Shown: in pieces, positions 58,999-64,000 of the stretch
Numbering within the stretch: position 1 is the first letter of the stretch
Layout: every line of letters starts with the position of its first letter
Source: Eumeta japonica
Lineage: Eukaryota; Arthropoda; Insecta; Lepidoptera; Psychidae
Length of the DNA stretch: 64,000 bases
Direction of reading: 5' to 3'
Assembly (NCBI GenBank): GCA_005406025.1
Contig: BGZK01001321.1
Coordinates: forward strand, 1 to 64,000
Made by a program: the position numbers and the translations under genes
Notes under the pieces: generated by a model
Seen by the model: only the letters and a program-made list of their open reading frames with translations
What the model was told of the DNA's origin: nothing
Databases searched by the model: none

Positions 58999-60269
58999 TT
59001 TTTTTTTTGAGAGGTTCGTAATGGATACGTACTGCTATGATAACAAATTATGCAACATATCTAACGAGAATTATATAATTAAAAAAACTTCTTAGAGGCC
59101 TAGAGTATAAAAAAAGTGTTATAAATTTATATTTCAATAGTGTTCAGTTGCTATTAATATTTGTTTTCAACTCTTTTCTGCTATTCAGATTATAAATTAT
59201 TTTTAGTATTATCCGCTTAAGTACAAGATATATTAACTTGTATCATGGCATATACACGTATTAAAAATTTGTGCATAAAGCCATTTTTATGACAGATATG
59301 GTTATATGTTATTTATAAATAAATTTATTTAAGGTTGATTTTAGCTAATACAGATCTTAATTTAAAACAAATGAAAAAATAAAATACTGTAATTGTACTT
59401 TATTTTATTTACTCCTTTTTTAGTCTTTGTTCCCCATAGACGCCAACAAACGAAATGACTGGGATGAATTAATGGGATTTGCATTTTATTTGTTGTTGGT
59501 ATGGAAGTTTAAATCAAACGCGTATAAACAAACGCTTATAAATTTGAAAAAATATGTAAAATGATATGAACACAAATATTTATTTTAAGTTACATTAAAA
59601 CCCATACGTGGATTTAAGTCAAAATAATTTTCCTATAATTTATTTATATAATTCCATTTCTTTTCTTTGTACGGATTTTTAAAAGACGTAGTTCAAAAGT
59701 TAGAAAGGGGGACCAAAGTGAACTTCAAGAGACTTTACTATTAAAGTACAAAATATACACTTTACAGGAAAACTCGTAAAATATCGTTAATAAATTGCTT
59801 TATTCTAACGATATTCTACACAATTGAATACTCTAAAAATATTTATACAAAATTTAATCTCTGGAAAACTATATACTCCCAGTTTATTTTGTAGATTTCA
59901 TTTTATATAATTGTGTGACGGTTCACATAAATACGCCTGTCTATACAATTCCTGTCGATTAAAATTGGCGGACAAAACATACGATCGCATTTGGGCCAAG
60001 AAACTATTTATTATAAACAAATCCAATTGTCTATAATACGACTACTATCAGAAGCTTGTCCAAACACGAATTGCACAATCATAGTTCCGAGTTAGCCTCA
60101 AAAATTTTTACCACGACCATCTGTCATTTATTACCTCACAGTAGTAGCATTAATTAATTGTCCACTGTGTTGTTGATTGACGTGTAAGAACCGAATTTGA
60201 AATACCATAATATTTACAGCAATATATTTTGAACTGAGTTATCTAGGTTATATGAATACAGTCTAAAAC
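58999..60269. other. A+T-rich DNA, nothing recognised
   Basis: No gene or repeat boundary was seen. Confidence 0.6.
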
Positions 60270-60680
60270 TTTCCAAAAGACTAAAAAGCTGAAACGGCCA
60301 CCGGACAACTCCACCGGCCGAAACGGAAAACTCATGGAAGCGCTCTTATTGGACCGTCGCGGCCGCGAGAGCAACGGCGGAGACTAATTATGGATTTATC
60401 ATAGTCCGATGATCGTGGTCCCTCGCATCTCGTTACGTTTATCTCGGCGGTGGGGTTGACGGCGCCCATCGGCCCGCCATATTGCGGGCGGACTCGACCC
60501 CATACAAAATTTAATCTCGGATAAAGAGTATCTTTGCGGGTGTATTCGGCAAAATTTCGACGGATAGCCGCGCGGGGATTATGTTTTCTGAAAAATACCT
60601 ACACGAGTACCGCAAAGCTCGGATTGCGGGCGGTCGGGGACGCGCGCGCCCGAGCGGGAGTTGTGTTCTTTTGTGGTGTC
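60270..60680. promoter_or_regulatory. GC-rich patch with homeodomain-like and GCCAT motifs
   Basis: About 400 bp of GC-rich sequence in A+T-rich DNA. It contains CTAATTATGGATTTATC (about 60385), GCGGCCGCGAGAGC (about 60359), the stem GCCCGC-CATATT-GCGGGC (60472-60489), which includes GCCAT, and repeated CGGGCGG at both ends. The 75-codon + and 68-codon - frames at its right edge overlap each other and have no recognised domain. It is a candidate enhancer, promoter or Polycomb-type element. Confidence 0.35.
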
Positions 60681-63119
60681 TTTCGTAATTTTTTTTTATT
60701 ATGCGAATATGATTGTATCTTTACAAATCTTTCGTCTCTCATGGATGGTATATTCAACTGAAATCCGATTTTCGTCTTAACAATAGCTTGTGGATGTCTT
60801 CTCAAGACACGTCTACAGGTAACATTAAAATGTTATGCGTACACATTACGTCGTGCAGTTAACTACAGTTAGCAAGAGTACTACATTTTAAGGTAAGCTG
60901 GCGTTGAAAGTGAAGCTTGTGCTGAAATCGTTAATCGATCATTCATGCAATCAAATAATTTATCTTTCGAAAAATTAAAGATAAAGGAGACTTCATCTTA
61001 ATATAAAATTCAGATAATTTATTTTTAATATTAATAATTATTTTCGCTCGCGCCTTTACCCGCGTAGACATACAATGAAGTCATTTTTTATATCGAGCAG
61101 TCTCTGTGTCAATCATGATTTAATCCCGGTCCTACTCTCGGTTTCGGTTCCACTTCCATTGTCAGTTTCAATTCGTTCTAAAGAAAGAGAGTTAAATTTA
61201 TTCCATCCCAATTCTGCTCTAGAATCCGCATTGAGGACGTAATTCTTAAAAACTTTAAAACAGGTTTTTTTTTTGTATGAAAAGAAAAACTTAAAAACCA
61301 ATATCCACAGCTTCAACATCAAAACTAACGTTACCTCTATATGAATTTCACTCTCTTTTCGTCTTAAGAATGATATTCTCAAAAGTGCCTCATGATGCTT
61401 AACTACAGTATAAAAGTAAGCCTTGATCAAAATTTTAAGTGTAAAGACCTAGCGGTTTCGGCTGTGTGTTAATTAGTCAGTCCGTTGACCCTTTTATATA
61501 TATATATATATATATATATTTATAACACCCAATTTTTCAATGTGGCTGGATTCTCCAGATAAAGAATCCGATCGTAGAGTGGATGGAACGTGCGTATTGT
61601 ACAAAAGTTTCACTGGGAATAGGACGCCAGCGATGCACGGAAACTATTCACAGGCGACGTCATTTCTACAAATTGATGTGGCGCGCTGTGGCTTGTACTG
61701 GCGTTGCGACGAATGCGAACACTGTGTGTCACCATCACATTACTAAGCAAATCAAATAGAGTACACATTACCAAACTGTGAAACTGACTTACATAAGACA
61801 AGCATTGAAATATACATAAAGATGATAACATTGCTATTATATAAAGACATGGAATTAAAAAAGTAAATGTTCCAATTGAATATTATGGTAAATCTGACGG
61901 GCGAAGATTGCAATGGATTTTAAGAAATGCGAGGGACTCGTCCGCTCTTAACAAATACATAACGATTTGGTCGCCTACTCTGGTAGGTTTTAACGACTGA
62001 GCTAGGGGCCGTGCCACGTTATGGACACTTCACAACCGACGAATGACTGCTTTCAAACTATCAGATTCGCATAAAGTTTTGGTTTGTTCAAAATTACAAA
62101 CTGTAAACATTATATAAAACTTTAAACAAGCCAGACGAGTTGTAGGTGATGATCAATTTTTCTTCTTTTTTCAAAGCAGCAACGATGCTGACTGGAAATC
62201 CAGTTAATATCGATCCAAGATGCAATTCATACTCACGGTGGTCCACTTTTGTTATATTAAAATAGTAACTTCTAAGGATAAATATTCTAGAGACAATAAT
62301 TTTAGTTCTATAATGCATGATAACATAAGTATAGAAACGTCGATATAGAGTCAATATAAATTAATGAATTTGATAACTAAATCGGTAGTTTTAAATATTT
62401 AAATATTTTCGTCATATAGACTTTTTTAATATTGCTTATATACGGTTTTACACAAATATATATATATATAATCAATTATGTAGTATATATGTTTTCTCGC
62501 CTATTTCCTTTTCTTGTTGACGGGGCGACGGGTTTCGCTATTCTGCAAACTTGCAACGTATACGACATGTAAAACGTTTGTGCCGTAAAAATAATATAAA
62601 AAACCAAGTCGTGCGGTGCCGCGTGTGTGATGCCAGGACGCGACAAGGGGTACGCCCTCTACTTCCTAATTATTCCCTCTTCCTATGGTGTTTGTTTCGA
62701 AAATATACATACGCAGAGTCTGGAGACAGACCGGCATAATTTTTAAGTTGCGAGGAAACTGCGATGCACTTATTTAAGGTTTTATGTTGCGTAAGAATTT
62801 GAAATTAACAAGATTCTTTATAGAGACTGACTACACCACAATTTTAAACGTGGCACTGCACCTATTTCAAACAGGTTTCTTAAAACAATAAGAAACGTCA
62901 GATCCAGAAACAATTGAGTTAGTCACAAAAGTGATCAGGATTGACATCATTCACAACACTTTGATTACACTAGTACAGTAAACGAAAGCATTTACGTTTA
63001 CACATAATTAAACAACACAAATTATGACTAGCGTTCAGAAAGCAATTCACGAGCGTGGTTTTGTTAATTACGCGGGTGTACGAATACATAACTTAATGAG
63101 TGTAATCCGTTCACGATTC
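60681..63119. other. Mostly A+T-rich; no recognised gene
   Basis: Several 61-105 codon frames (for example 61113-61430 -, 61540-61746 +, 62094-62354 -, 62551-62739 +) lack domains and mostly overlap frames on the other strand. A (TA)n microsatellite is at 61495-61519 and a shorter one at about 62457-62470. Confidence 0.5.
61495..61519. repeat. (TA)n microsatellite
   Basis: About 12 uninterrupted TA units. Confidence 0.95.
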
Positions 63120-63680
63120 ATGACAGCGCATGGCCAAGCGCAGCGATGGTCATCCGACCCGATGATATGACGCTAGATTCAAGCAGCTTATACAAACCCT
63201 CTCTCAACACTGGCTCGTGGCCTAAAGACCGGGTCGTGAAGATGATACTCGATGGCCGATCACCAGCCAAGTATCATGTATTTTATTGCGCGGGGTGATA
63301 GCCGGAAAGCTTGCTTGCGTATTCTTTAAAAACCCCGTTATAAAAAATATCGTGAGATATAATTATTAAGTCATGGGTGATGGCGACCCGAAGGATGAAC
63401 TGCTTGAGGTTGTGGGGATCTCAAAATAGCGTCTAGCGTGAAGCGCTTACATCCTTGCCAGATGTGCTTCTGCGACAGCGGCGAGTCAATCAATGACCCG
63501 CCGCTTGGTTAGATGTTTGTTAACATTAGAAAGGGAAAGCATTATGGTATCTCTTTCAAATATAGTAGGTGCAAAGAAGATTGATAGATCGGAAATGAAG
63601 CAGGGTTAGGGACGACAGGAAATTGCGTCATGGCAAAGCATGTTAGCAGCATTCGACCTCCACGGACGTTCAAATTAAGT
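63120..63680. other. Balanced-composition segment, possibly an old repeat
   Basis: About 560 bp with higher G+C and no open frame. It includes CTCGTGGCCTAAAGACCGGG (about 63212) and ATGATACT...AGTATCAT (63242-63249 and 63271-63278). The CTCGTGGCCTAAAG part recalls lepidopteran SINE starts, but the following sequence does not match and no internal promoter was read. Identity unknown. Confidence 0.35.
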
Positions 63681-64000
63681 TTTTTCTTTTATTTGAGGTT
63701 GAATAGTTTTCTTTTACTTGACATTGAATAGTATTTTTTTGTTGACGACTCGACCGTGGGTTTTTCTTTTCCGCACTGCATCCACAGTCGCTTTTAAATC
63801 TTAGTCTCACATCCGAAACGTTAGTCCGCTCTTCTGTTTTTATCTACAAGGTAATTTATTAATTTAACTTAAAAATGAAACAACATAATAGTCTACAATA
63901 CCAACACGATAATAAACATAGAAAGAAAGAAATTCTTTAGGGTGATAGAAATTTTTGAATGGCGATAACGGCCTCGATACAAATCGGTTACAAAACGCTT
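63681..64000. other. A+T-rich end of the window
   Basis: No feature was seen. Confidence 0.6.

Noticed and set aside
61540..61746. 68-codon + frame with several Cys as a small secreted protein
   Set aside because: No signal peptide, no family pattern, and a 73-codon frame overlaps on the other strand.

Overview
ORGANISM. The window looks like A+T-rich insect nuclear DNA, most likely from a moth or butterfly (Lepidoptera). The evidence is the repeat content: decayed Jockey, RTE and CR1-type LINEs with 3' tails typical of lepidopteran genomes, a lepidopteran-type SINE copy, a long Helitron with the insect Rep/helicase layout, and TIR-bounded and foldback elements. There are no bacterial operons and no long open frames. 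No cellular protein-coding gene, tRNA, rRNA or CRISPR array could be supported. The recognisable coding sequence is all transposon-derived and broken. The window is best read as intergenic or intronic DNA, possibly a gene desert carrying regulatory patches. LAYOUT, 1-14.7 kb: mostly featureless A+T-rich DNA with a LINE-like tail (8.2 kb), a 330-bp MITE (8.7-9.1 kb), a structured GC patch (9.5 kb) and a striking GC-rich island (10.8-11.1 kb). 14.7-25 kb: a Jockey LINE remnant bracketed by ~180-bp direct repeats, then a Helitron in pieces: an 80-bp minisatellite made of phased heat-shock-element modules (17.45-18.0 kb), a duplicated TATA promoter block (18.3-18.5 kb), the Rep N-terminal region (18.6-19.27 kb), foreign DNA (19.27-21.84 kb) and the helicase (21.85-24.66 kb). 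The helicase is cut by a sharply defined ~515-bp insertion. 25-36 kb: a nearly complete but dead RTE-type LINE (~26.2-28.9 kb), a SINE copy (29.8 kb), a CR1-type LINE (30.5-31.7 kb) and a TIR element (35.0-35.9 kb). 36-44 kb: four near-identical 16-bp GC palindromes (36.4-36.7 kb), GC-rich islands (37.2 and 39.7 kb), an RFX X-box inside a 34-bp palindrome (40.2 kb) and a 2.8-kb inverted-repeat element (40.9-43.7 kb). 44-64 kb: twin perfect 27-bp-arm hairpins (44.3 kb), a foldback element with ~230-bp arms (45.4-47.1 kb), further hairpins (51.0 and 53.4 kb), decayed LINE pieces (56.4-58.1 kb) and a series of moderately GC-rich, conserved-looking patches (49.4, 52, 55.3, 58.8 and 60.5 kb) that could be regulatory. 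MOST INTERESTING: the heat-shock-element minisatellite placed just upstream of a TATA promoter and a Helitron Rep gene suggests a heat-responsive transposon promoter. The density of near-perfect short-loop hairpins across the window is also unusual. All alignments are by eye; protein family calls come from remembered family motifs and no database was searched.
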